Assembly: GCA_036524115.1 (NCBI GenBank)
Contig: DATDCY010000205.1
Span: forward strand, 1 to 11,007
Reading direction: 5' to 3'
Length of the DNA stretch: 11,007 nucleotides
Source of the DNA: a bacterium
Lineage (GTDB): Bacteria; JAUVQV01; DATDCY01
The number at the start of each line of letters is the position of its first letter. The first letter of the stretch is position 1. The notes beneath the pieces are model-generated. The model did no database searches, was not told the origin of the DNA, and saw only the letters and a list, made by a program, of their open reading frames with translations. Below, piece after piece: positions 1-5,819 of this stretch. The translations under genes were made by a program, and so were the position numbers.

Positions 1-42
1 TGGATGCGCTGCAGAGAATCCGGCTACTGCGCGAACTTCGAT
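1..42 (-). CDS. Possible 5' end of a QueD-like (6-carboxytetrahydropterin synthase family) gene, cut by the window edge
   Basis: Seen: the minus strand from base 42 reads (start)-EVRAVAGFSAAHP and runs off the window with no stop. A strong Shine-Dalgarno core, GGAGGGG at 51-57, lies 8 bases ahead, which is ideal spacing. Known: QueD/PTPS proteins begin with a short beta strand followed by FSAAH or FxAAH, whose histidine binds zinc, so the pattern and its distance from the start fit. Odd: the codon at the ideal start position (40-42) is ATC, a very rare start, and the codons seen are A/T-ending far more often than in the neighbouring genes. An in-frame ATG at 124-126 would give a 28-residue N-terminal extension with no family counterpart. 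This may be a real gene with an unusual start, a sequence error in the start codon, or a chance match. Only 14 codons are visible. Confidence 0.3.
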   Translation of the reverse strand, partial: MEVRAVAGFSAAHP

Positions 43-89
43 ACGTTTCTCCCCTCCGCGGCAGCCGGCGAACGGACCGTTGCGGGGGG

Positions 90-216
90 GGAATGATGCT
101 GGCAACCCAGTTTGCCGCGACGTCATCCACGTTCCCGCCAACTGCCGTTGGCGCTCCTGCCAGAGCCGGCCTCAAAACTTGATGCGCCCGCGAAGCGTCC
201 TCCGCTCGGGAGGACG
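90..216 (-). other. Structured untranslated leader with three hairpins (intergenic region)
   Basis: Bases 43-359 hold no convincing gene. Downstream of the predicted minus-strand promoter, three inverted repeats follow one another. The first has arms 196-203/209-216, 8 bp perfect with a 5-base loop. The second has arms 136-142/147-153, 7 bp perfect with a 4-base loop. The third is two-part, with an inner stem 101-105/112-116 and an outer stem 90-96/123-128 that has one bulged A. Next comes a short palindrome AACGGACCGTT at 71-81, then the Shine-Dalgarno at 51-57. A leader of about 180 bases with this much structure suggests a cis-regulatory RNA or a small RNA. I could not match it to a known riboswitch; the conserved cores of c-di-GMP-I, TPP, glycine and fluoride aptamers were looked for by eye and not found. 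In GC-rich DNA some hairpins arise by chance. Confidence 0.3.
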
Positions 217-233
217 TTGCGGATCCGTTACAA

Positions 234-262
234 TCCATACGCAAAAGGAAATGTGATGTCAA
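234..262 (-). promoter_or_regulatory. Predicted sigma-70-type promoter reading leftward
   Basis: On the minus strand a perfect -35 hexamer TTGACA (257-262) is followed after 17 bases by TATGGA (234-239) as a -10. An A7 tract (268-274, seen as T7 on the plus strand) lies just upstream and resembles an UP element. The stretch 225-300 is clearly richer in A+T than its surroundings, as expected for a promoter. The -10 is weak; an alternative is TGTAAC, about 6 bases further downstream. It would transcribe the structured leader and whatever gene starts at the left edge. Confidence 0.5.
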
Positions 263-267
263 TCACC
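252..267. promoter_or_regulatory. CRP/FNR-family operator-like palindrome
   Basis: The plus strand reads TGTGA-N6-TCACC, matching the CRP-type consensus TGTGA-N6-TCACA at 9 of 10 positions. Read with the shorter spacer it is GTGAT-N4-ATCAC, close to the FNR-type layout. Regulators of this superfamily (CRP, FNR, DNR, HcpR) commonly control anaerobic respiration genes. The six spacer bases are exactly the -35 hexamer of the minus-strand promoter, so binding there should block RNA polymerase if that -35 is used. If TGTAAC is the true -10, the site centre falls near -40, close to the class II activator position. Confidence 0.45.
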
Positions 268-359
268 TTTTTTTGCTACATTCTGACTACATCAGTCGGA
301 CACCGGACAACCCTCCCCGGCAGAGGGGCCCTTGGCGGTCGGCGCGGGCCAGAGCGGCC

Positions 360-1865
360 CTAGGCCTGCAGGCGCGTCTCGACGACGGGGATGCGGACGG
401 TAAAGGTCGTGCCCTTCCCCGGCTCGCTGGCGACCGAGATCGTGCCCCCGCCCTGCTCGACGATCTTGCGGGTGATCGACAGGCCGAGGCCCGTCCCCTG
501 GGTGCGGGTGGTGAAGAACGGGCTGAAGATCTTGTCCCGCACCTGCGGCGGGATGCCGACGCCGGTGTCCGCGACGACGACCTCGATCTGGCGCACCCCG
601 CCGGCGCCCTCCGCCTCCTCGCGCAGCGACGTGCGCAGCTCCAGATCCCCGCCCTCGGGCATGGCCTGCACGGCGTTGAGGATCAGGTTGAGGAAGGCCT
701 GCTCGAGGTGCTTGCCGTCGGCGAGCGTCCGCGGCAGCCCCGCCGCGAACTCGCGCCGCACCCGGACCTTGGTGCGCGCCGGGTTCGGCAGGGCGATGAA
801 GCACGCGCGGTCGAGGACCTCGTTGAGATCGACCGGGCTCGCCTCGCCCTGCAGCGGCTGGGCGTAGTTGAGCAGGTCGCGGATCGTCTTGTCCATGCGC
901 TCGCTCTGGCGCAGGATGTGCCCGGTGACCTCGCGGCGCGGGTCGTCCGGCGGAAAGCCGTCGGCGAGCACCTGCACCGCGCCGGAGATTCCCGCGAGCG
1001 GGTTCTTGATCTCGTGGGCCACGCTCGCCGCCAGCTCGCCGATGCTCGCCAGGCGCTCGGCCCGGATGAGCTGCTCGGTGTGGTAGCGCTCGACCGCGCG
1101 CTGGCTCTCGTCGAGCCGCTCGATCATCGAGTTGAGGCTGCGCCCGATGCTGCCGATCTCGTCGCGCCGCGGCGAGAGGGCGCGCGCCGAGAGGTCCCCG
1201 CCCTCGGCGCGGCGCATGACGGCCACGAGCGTCGAGATCGGGCGGTTGACCTGGGTCGCGAAGATGATCGAGGTCGAGAGACCGACGACCGCGATGATCG
1301 CCACCGCGGAGCTGGCGAGGAACCGGCTGTTCTTCGCGACCTTCTCGTCGGTCTTCTTCATCGAGAGGCACAGCTCGAAGATCGCCAGCACGTCGCCCTT
1401 GGTGCGGTGGCAGCCGCGGCAGTCCGGCTCGTTGCGGATGGTCTCGACCATGCAGAACGCGTTGTAGCCGTGCCCGCCGAGGTACGGCATGCTCGGCACC
1501 CCGGCCTTGAAGATCTCCAGCCCGATGTCGTCGATGGTCAGGCCGACCTCGCGCTTGTCGCCCGAGCGGGTGACCTTGCCGTCCTCGTCGAAGATGCGCA
1601 GGCTCTCGATGTCCTCGACGACCGCGATGCGCTCGAAGATCCCCTGGACGTCCTTGGCGCAGTCCCCGCGCATGTCGTGGCGGATGCTCTTGACGATGGC
1701 GTGGGTGAGCACCGCCGCCTGGTCCTTGGTCGTCTCGATGAACTGGCGGCTCTGCGCCTCGATGATGTACCAGTAGGTGCCGCCGACGCCGACGACGAGG
1801 ATGAAGGTGATCAGCGCCGCGATCCGCGCGCGGAGCGAGGAGAACCAGCGGACGCGGTTCGGCAC
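360..1865 (-). CDS. Sensor histidine kinase with a c-type heme motif in the periplasmic domain
   Basis: 501 residues from a GTG start 12 bases after the NapH-like stop, behind a weak GGCGGGG ribosome site. Order of parts: first membrane helix about 13-35; periplasmic domain about 36-182 holding a single CRGCH heme motif (C149, C152, H153); second helix about 183-205; HAMP linker about 206-258; HisKA domain with SVAHEIKNPL (phospho-acceptor H284); ATPase domain with N box NLILNAVQ (N397), G1 box DTGVGI (D433) and G2 box GTGLGL (457-462). All catalytic boxes are intact, so it should autophosphorylate. Known: sensor domains with one covalent heme occur in Geobacter-type chemoreceptors and kinases, where the heme can sense redox state or small ligands. 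Inferred: this kinase reports periplasmic redox state or cytochrome status. Its cognate response regulator is not downstream; a new promoter region follows instead. Signal and target are unknown. Confidence 0.93.
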   Translation of the reverse strand: MPNRVRWFSSLRARIAALITFILVVGVGGTYWYIIEAQSRQFIETTKDQAAVLTHAIVKSIRHDMRGDCAKDVQGIFERIAVVEDIESLRIFDEDGKVTRSGDKREVGLTIDDIGLEIFKAGVPSMPYLGGHGYNAFCMVETIRNEPDCRGCHRTKGDVLAIFELCLSMKKTDEKVAKNSRFLASSAVAIIAVVGLSTSIIFATQVNRPISTLVAVMRRAEGGDLSARALSPRRDEIGSIGRSLNSMIERLDESQRAVERYHTEQLIRAERLASIGELAASVAHEIKNPLAGISGAVQVLADGFPPDDPRREVTGHILRQSERMDKTIRDLLNYAQPLQGEASPVDLNEVLDRACFIALPNPARTKVRVRREFAAGLPRTLADGKHLEQAFLNLILNAVQAMPEGGDLELRTSLREEAEGAGGVRQIEVVVADTGVGIPPQVRDKIFSPFFTTRTQGTGLGLSITRKIVEQGGGTISVASEPGKGTTFTVRIPVVETRLQA

Positions 1866-1877
1866 GGGCAGCCCCGC

Positions 1878-2714
1878 CTACGGGCCGGTCCGCGCCGGGG
1901 CGGGTAGTTCAGGCGCGCCCGCGGGCAGCGCCTGGAAGACGGTCTTGTACTCCACGCAGGGGCACCCCGTGCACTCGAGGCAGCGGATGCAGTCGACCGA
2001 GCGCTCGTTCTGCCAGATGCTGATGTCCATCGGGCAGTTTTCGCGGCAGCGGTCGCAGCGCGTGCAGCAGGAGTGGTCGACGCGCATCTGGTAGAGGCTG
2101 AAGCTGTTGAAGAACGAGAAGATCGTCCCCAGCGCGCAGAAGACCCGGCAGAAGGGGCGCTTGGCCGTGGCGGACCAGGCCACGAACAGCGAGAGCAGGC
2201 CGAGCTTGATCCAGAAGAACTTCACGAGCATCGAGCGGATGTTCTCGTCGAGGAAGGAGAAGGGGAGGCCGGCGATGAGGATCCCGTCCGGGCAGAGCTT
2301 GGAGAACCAGGGCTCCTGGAAGATGTAGGTGATGGTGAAGACGAGGCCGGCGAGCACGACGTACTTGAAGTAGGTCAACGCCTTCGGAATGGAGAGCTTC
2401 ACGGTCCGCACCTTGTAGAGCAGGTCCTGGAAGAAGCCGAAGGGGCACATCCAGCCGCAGCACATGCGCCCCACGACCGCGCCGATCGCGGCCAGATACC
2501 CCACGACGTACGCGGGCACCGCCTGGCCGACGATGACGAAGTGCTGGAGCGTGCCGATCGGGCAGGCGAAGAGCGCGCCCGGGCAGGCGTAGCAGTTGAG
2601 CGTCGGGGTGCAGTACTCCTTGAGCGAGCCCTGGTAGATCGCGCTGTTGGCGAAGCCCAGGTAGTAGCCGTTCTGGCCGAAGGCCACCAGGAGCTGGAGC
2701 AGCCGCCGCTTCAT
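1878..2714 (-). CDS. NapH/NosR-like polytopic membrane iron-sulfur protein, probable quinol-to-cytochrome electron donor
   Basis: 278 residues. An in-frame stop lies shortly upstream and ATG is the only start between them. Hydrophobic segments at about 58-82, 113-132 and 166-182 are broken by cysteine motifs: C41-x2-C44 with C51P, CCGWMCPFG (85-93), C141P, and C189-x3-C193 ALG. The C-terminal part has a canonical ferredoxin motif C217-x2-C220-x2-C223-x3-C227-P and a second cluster site C242-x2-C245-x2-C248-x2-C251-P-C253. Paired CP motifs in a membrane core plus two 4Fe-4S sites are the hallmark of the NapH/NosR/CcoG superfamily; NapH passes quinol electrons to periplasmic cytochromes. Here it follows cytochrome genes, so the same role is inferred. 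The second cluster has x2 rather than x3 before the last cysteine-proline, which is irregular. Substrate and partner are not proven by sequence. Confidence 0.88.
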   Translation of the reverse strand: MKRRLLQLLVAFGQNGYYLGFANSAIYQGSLKEYCTPTLNCYACPGALFACPIGTLQHFVIVGQAVPAYVVGYLAAIGAVVGRMCCGWMCPFGFFQDLLYKVRTVKLSIPKALTYFKYVVLAGLVFTITYIFQEPWFSKLCPDGILIAGLPFSFLDENIRSMLVKFFWIKLGLLSLFVAWSATAKRPFCRVFCALGTIFSFFNSFSLYQMRVDHSCCTRCDRCRENCPMDISIWQNERSVDCIRCLECTGCPCVEYKTVFQALPAGAPELPAPARTGP

Positions 2715-2722
2715 CCGACCTG

Positions 2723-2740
2723 AGGAGTCACCCGACTCCT
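2723..2740 (-). promoter_or_regulatory. Intercistronic hairpin ahead of the NapH-like gene
   Basis: A perfect 7-bp inverted repeat, AGGAGTC-GGGT-GACTCCT on the minus strand, sits between the stop of the 41-residue gene and the ATG at 2714. Its left arm contains an AGGAG Shine-Dalgarno core, but this is about 22 bases from the ATG and would be paired in the stem. Only a weak AGG lies close to the ATG. The hairpin could stabilise the transcript, couple translation, or bring the AGGAG out of range. There is no T run, so it is not a standard terminator. Confidence 0.45.
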
Positions 2741-2751
2741 ATACAGCTGAG

Positions 2752-2877
2752 TCAGACAAGGGTGGCGTTGAACAGCGTCTCGCCGATCTGCTCGGCGAGG
2801 ACGCCCCAGGCGAGGACGCCGGCCGCGAGGGCGACGGCCACGATCGCCAGCGTTCTCTCCAGGACGGTCCGCTGCAT
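2752..2877 (-). CDS. Small single-helix membrane protein of 41 residues, function unknown
   Basis: An ATG at 2875-2877 opens a 41-codon frame that ends in TGA at 2752-2754, filling most of the gap between the second thioredoxin-fold gene (35 bases upstream) and the NapH-like gene (37 bases downstream). The product has a charged N-terminus (MQRTVLER), then an Ala/Val/Leu-rich segment from about residue 9 to 28 that fits one transmembrane helix (IVAVALAAGVLAWGVLAEQI), then a short polar tail. Nearly every codon ends in G or C (39 of 41), like the real genes here, which supports coding. The ribosome site is weak and the frame is open for some distance upstream, so the start is uncertain. I recognise no family. 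Its place beside a membrane iron-sulfur protein suggests a small accessory subunit, by position only. Confidence 0.6.
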   Translation of the reverse strand: MQRTVLERTLAIVAVALAAGVLAWGVLAEQIGETLFNATLV

Positions 2878-2912
2878 GGGGCTGTTATTCGCGCCGCGGG
2901 GACGAGGGCGCC

Positions 2913-4085
2913 CTAGACCTCATCCCCGGTCGAAGGGAGGTTCATCAGGATCTCCACCGCCCGGCGCAGGTCCTGCGACGCCCCCTTGAGGTTCCCGGTC
3001 GCCTCCGAGCCGAGCCCGCGCCGGAAGTACGTGCCGGCGTCCAGCGGGTTGAGCTCGAGCGCGGCCTTGAAGCGCGCCTCGGCGTCCGCGGCCTTCCCCT
3101 GCTTTGCCAGCGCGAGCGCCAGGTTCGAGACCGCCGGCGTGTAGGTCGCGTCCAGGGCGACGGCCTTCTCGAACGCCGCCGCCGCCTCGTCGACCTTCTC
3201 CTGCTGCAGCAGCGCCTCGCCATACCCGGTCTGCGCCGCGACGCTCGCCGGGTCCACCGCCAGCGCGGCGCTGAAGTGCTCGGCGGCCTTCGCGGCCGCC
3301 TCCGGCTTGTTCTTCGCCAGCAGGAGCTGGCCAAGGTAGACCCGCGGCGCCGCGTACTTCGGGTCGGCCGCGGCGGCCTGCTCGAACTGGTCGGTCGCCT
3401 TGTCGCGGTTGCCGCGCTGGAGCATCGTGCGGCCGAAGTTGAAGTGCCGCAGCGCCTTCGCGTCCGGCTTGAAGACCGGCTTCGCGGCGACGGCGTCGGC
3501 CTTGGGCGCCTCGCGCAGGCCGAGGAGGACCTCCACCGCGCCCGTGATCTCGCTGCCGCTGTCGCGCAGCCAGCTCGCGGTCTCGTGCACCATCTTCCCC
3601 TCGGTGTCGACCAGCGCCGTCGAGGGCGTCGCGACCACGCCGAAGGCGTTGTACGTCTCCAGGCCGGTGTCCACGACGAGGGGGAAGGTCAGCTTGAGCT
3701 TGTCCTTGAGCGCATCGATCTGGCTGCGGTCGTCCGGACCGAGGCTGACCCGGTTGACGTTGACGCCGACCACCCGCAGCCCCTTGGCGCCGTACTGCTC
3801 GTGCAGCTTCTGGGCCGCGGCGAGCGCGGGCTCCGAGCGCGGGCTCCAGGTCGCCCAGAAGACCAGCAGCGTCGCCGGCTGCCCCTTGAGCTGGGCGAGC
3901 GTGTACTCGTTCCCCTCGGCGGTCTTGAGGGCGAACTCCGGCACCTCCATGCCGGTCTTGAGGTACTTGAAGGCCGCGCCGGCCTGCGGGATGGCGAACG
4001 TCATCGCGAGCAGCGCCGCGAGCGCCGTCAGCGCCGTGGCCGCGGTGCGCCGCGAGCGGTGGGTCGGGTGCACGTCGTGCAGCAT
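2913..4085 (-). CDS. Periplasmic TlpA/thioredoxin-fold protein with TPR repeats, active-site cysteines replaced by serine
   Basis: 390 residues; ATG with an excellent AAGGAGGG site overlapping the stop codon of the pentaheme gene. A basic N-terminus and a hydrophobic stretch (about 14-38, ending AGAA) look like a signal peptide or anchor. A TlpA/AhpC-type thioredoxin fold covers about 45-190: the strand LLVFWATW leads to the active-site position, and VVATPST carries the expected cis-proline (P154). Where the family has WCxxC, this protein has W80-S81-P82-R83-S84, and the whole protein contains no cysteine, so it cannot do thiol-disulfide chemistry. Residues about 210-385 form roughly five TPR units with characteristic Ala/Gly/Leu spacing and DP turns. 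Inferred role: a binding scaffold or assembly factor for the adjacent cytochromes. It is not a functional ResA. The same architecture appears at 4789-5793, likely a diverged duplicate. Confidence 0.87.
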   Translation of the reverse strand: MLHDVHPTHRSRRTAATALTALAALLAMTFAIPQAGAAFKYLKTGMEVPEFALKTAEGNEYTLAQLKGQPATLLVFWATWSPRSEPALAAAQKLHEQYGAKGLRVVGVNVNRVSLGPDDRSQIDALKDKLKLTFPLVVDTGLETYNAFGVVATPSTALVDTEGKMVHETASWLRDSGSEITGAVEVLLGLREAPKADAVAAKPVFKPDAKALRHFNFGRTMLQRGNRDKATDQFEQAAAADPKYAAPRVYLGQLLLAKNKPEAAAKAAEHFSAALAVDPASVAAQTGYGEALLQQEKVDEAAAAFEKAVALDATYTPAVSNLALALAKQGKAADAEARFKAALELNPLDAGTYFRRGLGSEATGNLKGASQDLRRAVEILMNLPSTGDEV

Positions 4086-4095
4086 GGATCCCTCC

Positions 4096-4776
4096 TTAGC
4101 GCAGCAGGTACTGCTTGTCCGAGCTGTGCGGGTCGTGACACTCCGGGCAGCGCTTGTTTCCGCTCTTCTCGATGTGGGTCTTGCTGTTCGTCTGCGCGTG
4201 GCACTGCACGCAGAGCGCGCGCACGTTCATCACGAGGAACTTCGGGTTGCCCGACCCGTGCGGGTCGTGACAGGTGCTGCACTGGCCGGTGCCGAGCGGG
4301 CCGTGCAGGCGCTTGCCGCCGGTCTTGGGGTCGTGGCAGTTGTTGCAGAGCTTGGCCTCGCTCACGGGGAAGGTGCGGCCCACCCCCTGCGGATGGCAGG
4401 ATTTGCAGTCGCCCTCGGCCACCGGCGGGTGGTAGCGGAAGACGCTCGCCGGCTGGTCCTTGGGGGCGTAGGTGTAGACGATCTTCTGGCTCTCGTCGCC
4501 GGACTTGACCAGCACCGTGTTCTCGCCGGGCACGAGCGGCACGCTCACCGTGAACGCCTTCCCCGACTGCTTCGCGCCCTCGACCCGCTTGCCGTTGAGC
4601 GAGACCTCCAGGTTCGAGACCGCCCCCGTGCCGATGAGGGTCACCGGGGTGCTGCCGAGCACGGCGTTGCCGGGCGGGACCACGACGTGCAACTCGGCGC
4701 GCGCCGAGCGGGCAGCCAGGACGCCGACGAGGCAGGCGGCCAGGGCGGTGGCGGGGAGAAGCGTTCGGCGTCCCAT
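4096..4776 (-). CDS. Exported pentaheme c-type cytochrome with an N-terminal Ig-like beta domain
   Basis: 226 residues; ATG with AGGAG 9 bases upstream, the site touching the preceding gene's TAG. A signal peptide with cleavage probable after SARA (residue 27) leads into a cysteine-free beta-rich domain (about 29-103; alternating hydrophobic residues, the pattern VSLNGKRVEG, and VPGENTVLV) that resembles bacterial Ig-like modules. The C-terminal half holds five CXXCH heme motifs: CKSCH (124), CNNCH (144), CSTCH (166), CVQCH (189) and CPECH (210). Several are followed by DPH or preceded by HGP, as in doubled-CXXCH cytochromes. Further histidines (116, 158, 173, 201, 217) can serve as distal ligands. 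It shares the HGPxxxGxCxxCHDPH pattern with the 15-heme protein, so the two are probably related. Inferred role: periplasmic or surface electron transfer, the beta domain perhaps for docking. Confidence 0.9.
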   Translation of the reverse strand: MGRRTLLPATALAACLVGVLAARSARAELHVVVPPGNAVLGSTPVTLIGTGAVSNLEVSLNGKRVEGAKQSGKAFTVSVPLVPGENTVLVKSGDESQKIVYTYAPKDQPASVFRYHPPVAEGDCKSCHPQGVGRTFPVSEAKLCNNCHDPKTGGKRLHGPLGTGQCSTCHDPHGSGNPKFLVMNVRALCVQCHAQTNSKTHIEKSGNKRCPECHDPHSSDKQYLLR

Positions 4777-4788
4777 ACGGTGGTTCTC

Positions 4789-5793
4789 CTACTGGTTGCC
4801 AAAGAGGCGCTTGAGCGCCAGCTTGTAGTTCTCGACGGCCAGGTTCAGGTCGCCCTTCTTCTCGTAGGCCTTGCCCATCTCGTAGTAGACCTTCTCGGGC
4901 TTCGGGTTGAGCTTGAGCGCGGCCTGGAAGAACTCGAGCGCCTTGTCGGTGTCGCCCTTCTTCGCGTGCGCCATGCCGAGGCCGACCTTGGCGTCGTTGC
5001 TCGTCGGGTCGCACTTGATGACGTACTCGAACTCCTTGATCGCCTCGTCGACCTTGCCGTCCTCGAGGTAGACGTGCCCGAGCAGGATGTGCGCGTCGCA
5101 GTAACCGGGGTCGACCTTGAGGATCTCCTGGAGCTTGGCGACCGCCTTGTCCTTCATGCCCCGCTCCATGAGCACCATGGCGAGGCCGTACATCTTCTTG
5201 GCCTCCTTCTCCTCGGCGCTCGCGACCGGCCCCTCCTGCGGGCGGATGGCCAGCTCGGCGTCCTCGGCCTTCTTCTCGCCGAGGGCGACCAGCGCGTACT
5301 CGCTGGTCTCGATCTCCAGGTCGAACGGGGCGAGGTTCACCTCGTGGATGACCGTCCCGGCCTTGTCGACCCAGACCGTCGTCGGCAGCGCCTTGACGCC
5401 GAGGGTGCCGTAGAGCTCCTCGGTGCCCATGAGGATCGGGAACGCGGCGCCCTCGGGGTCGGCGAGGGCCTTGGCCTTGTCCGGGGCCTCCTTGCCGAGG
5501 TAGATGCCCAGGTAGACCACGCCCTTGTCCTTCGTCGCATTCCAGCTGCGGCCGACGCGCTTGAGGGCGTTGGCGGTGTTGACCCCCTCCTTGAAGAGGA
5601 TGATCACCCGCGCCGGGCCCGGCTCGACCTTGACCTCGGCGCCCGCGGTGTCCTTGAGGGTGAAGGCCGGCAGCTTGTCGCCGACCTTGACCTTCTCGAA
5701 GCCGGCGGCCGGCGACGCGAGCGCCAGGGCGAGGGCCCCGGCCAGGGCGGCGGCCGCGTGGAGCGTCCTGCGGATCGTGACTGTGGCATTCAT
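4789..5793 (-). CDS. Periplasmic thioredoxin-like/TPR protein without active-site cysteines
   Basis: 334 residues. The frame is open far upstream, but the ATG at 5793 is preferred because it has a GGGAGGGA site, lies 26 bases after the 15-heme gene's stop, and starts a clean signal peptide (basic NATVTIRR, hydrophobic about 11-30). An AhpC/TlpA-like fold follows (about 36-175): KLPAFTLKD, the strand VIILF, then KEGVNTA where the WCxxC active site should be, and ALPTTVWVD with the conserved cis-proline (P137). The domain has no cysteine; the only two in the protein (C232, C261) lie in the TPRs. Four TPR units occupy about 198-330 (AMVLMERGMKDKAVAKL, LGHVYLEDGKVDEAIKEF, LGMAHAKKGDTDKALEFF, MGKAYEKKGDLNLAVENY). 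Inferred role: scaffold or chaperone for the neighbouring cytochromes. Confidence 0.87.
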   Translation of the reverse strand: MNATVTIRRTLHAAAALAGALALALASPAAGFEKVKVGDKLPAFTLKDTAGAEVKVEPGPARVIILFKEGVNTANALKRVGRSWNATKDKGVVYLGIYLGKEAPDKAKALADPEGAAFPILMGTEELYGTLGVKALPTTVWVDKAGTVIHEVNLAPFDLEIETSEYALVALGEKKAEDAELAIRPQEGPVASAEEKEAKKMYGLAMVLMERGMKDKAVAKLQEILKVDPGYCDAHILLGHVYLEDGKVDEAIKEFEYVIKCDPTSNDAKVGLGMAHAKKGDTDKALEFFQAALKLNPKPEKVYYEMGKAYEKKGDLNLAVENYKLALKRLFGNQ

Positions 5794-5819
5794 CTCGCGT
5801 CCCTCCCCCCAGTGCGCCC

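Noticed and set aside
1-93. Plus-strand open frame with G/C-ending codons ending in TGA at 91-93
   Set aside because: About 30 codons without a start, a recognisable motif or a ribosome site; it may be the end of a gene from outside the window, but nothing supports it beyond codon ends.
252-274. Plus-strand terminator: small stem GTGAT/ATCAC followed by T7
   Set aside because: The stem is only 5 bp and A/T-rich, and no plus-strand gene ends upstream. The palindrome plus A tract is better explained as a regulator site and UP element of the leftward promoter.
2913-4085. Assignment as ResA/CcsX, the thiol reductase partner of ResB/CcsB
   Set aside because: The catalytic cysteines are both serine and the protein has no cysteine at all, so it cannot carry out this reaction.
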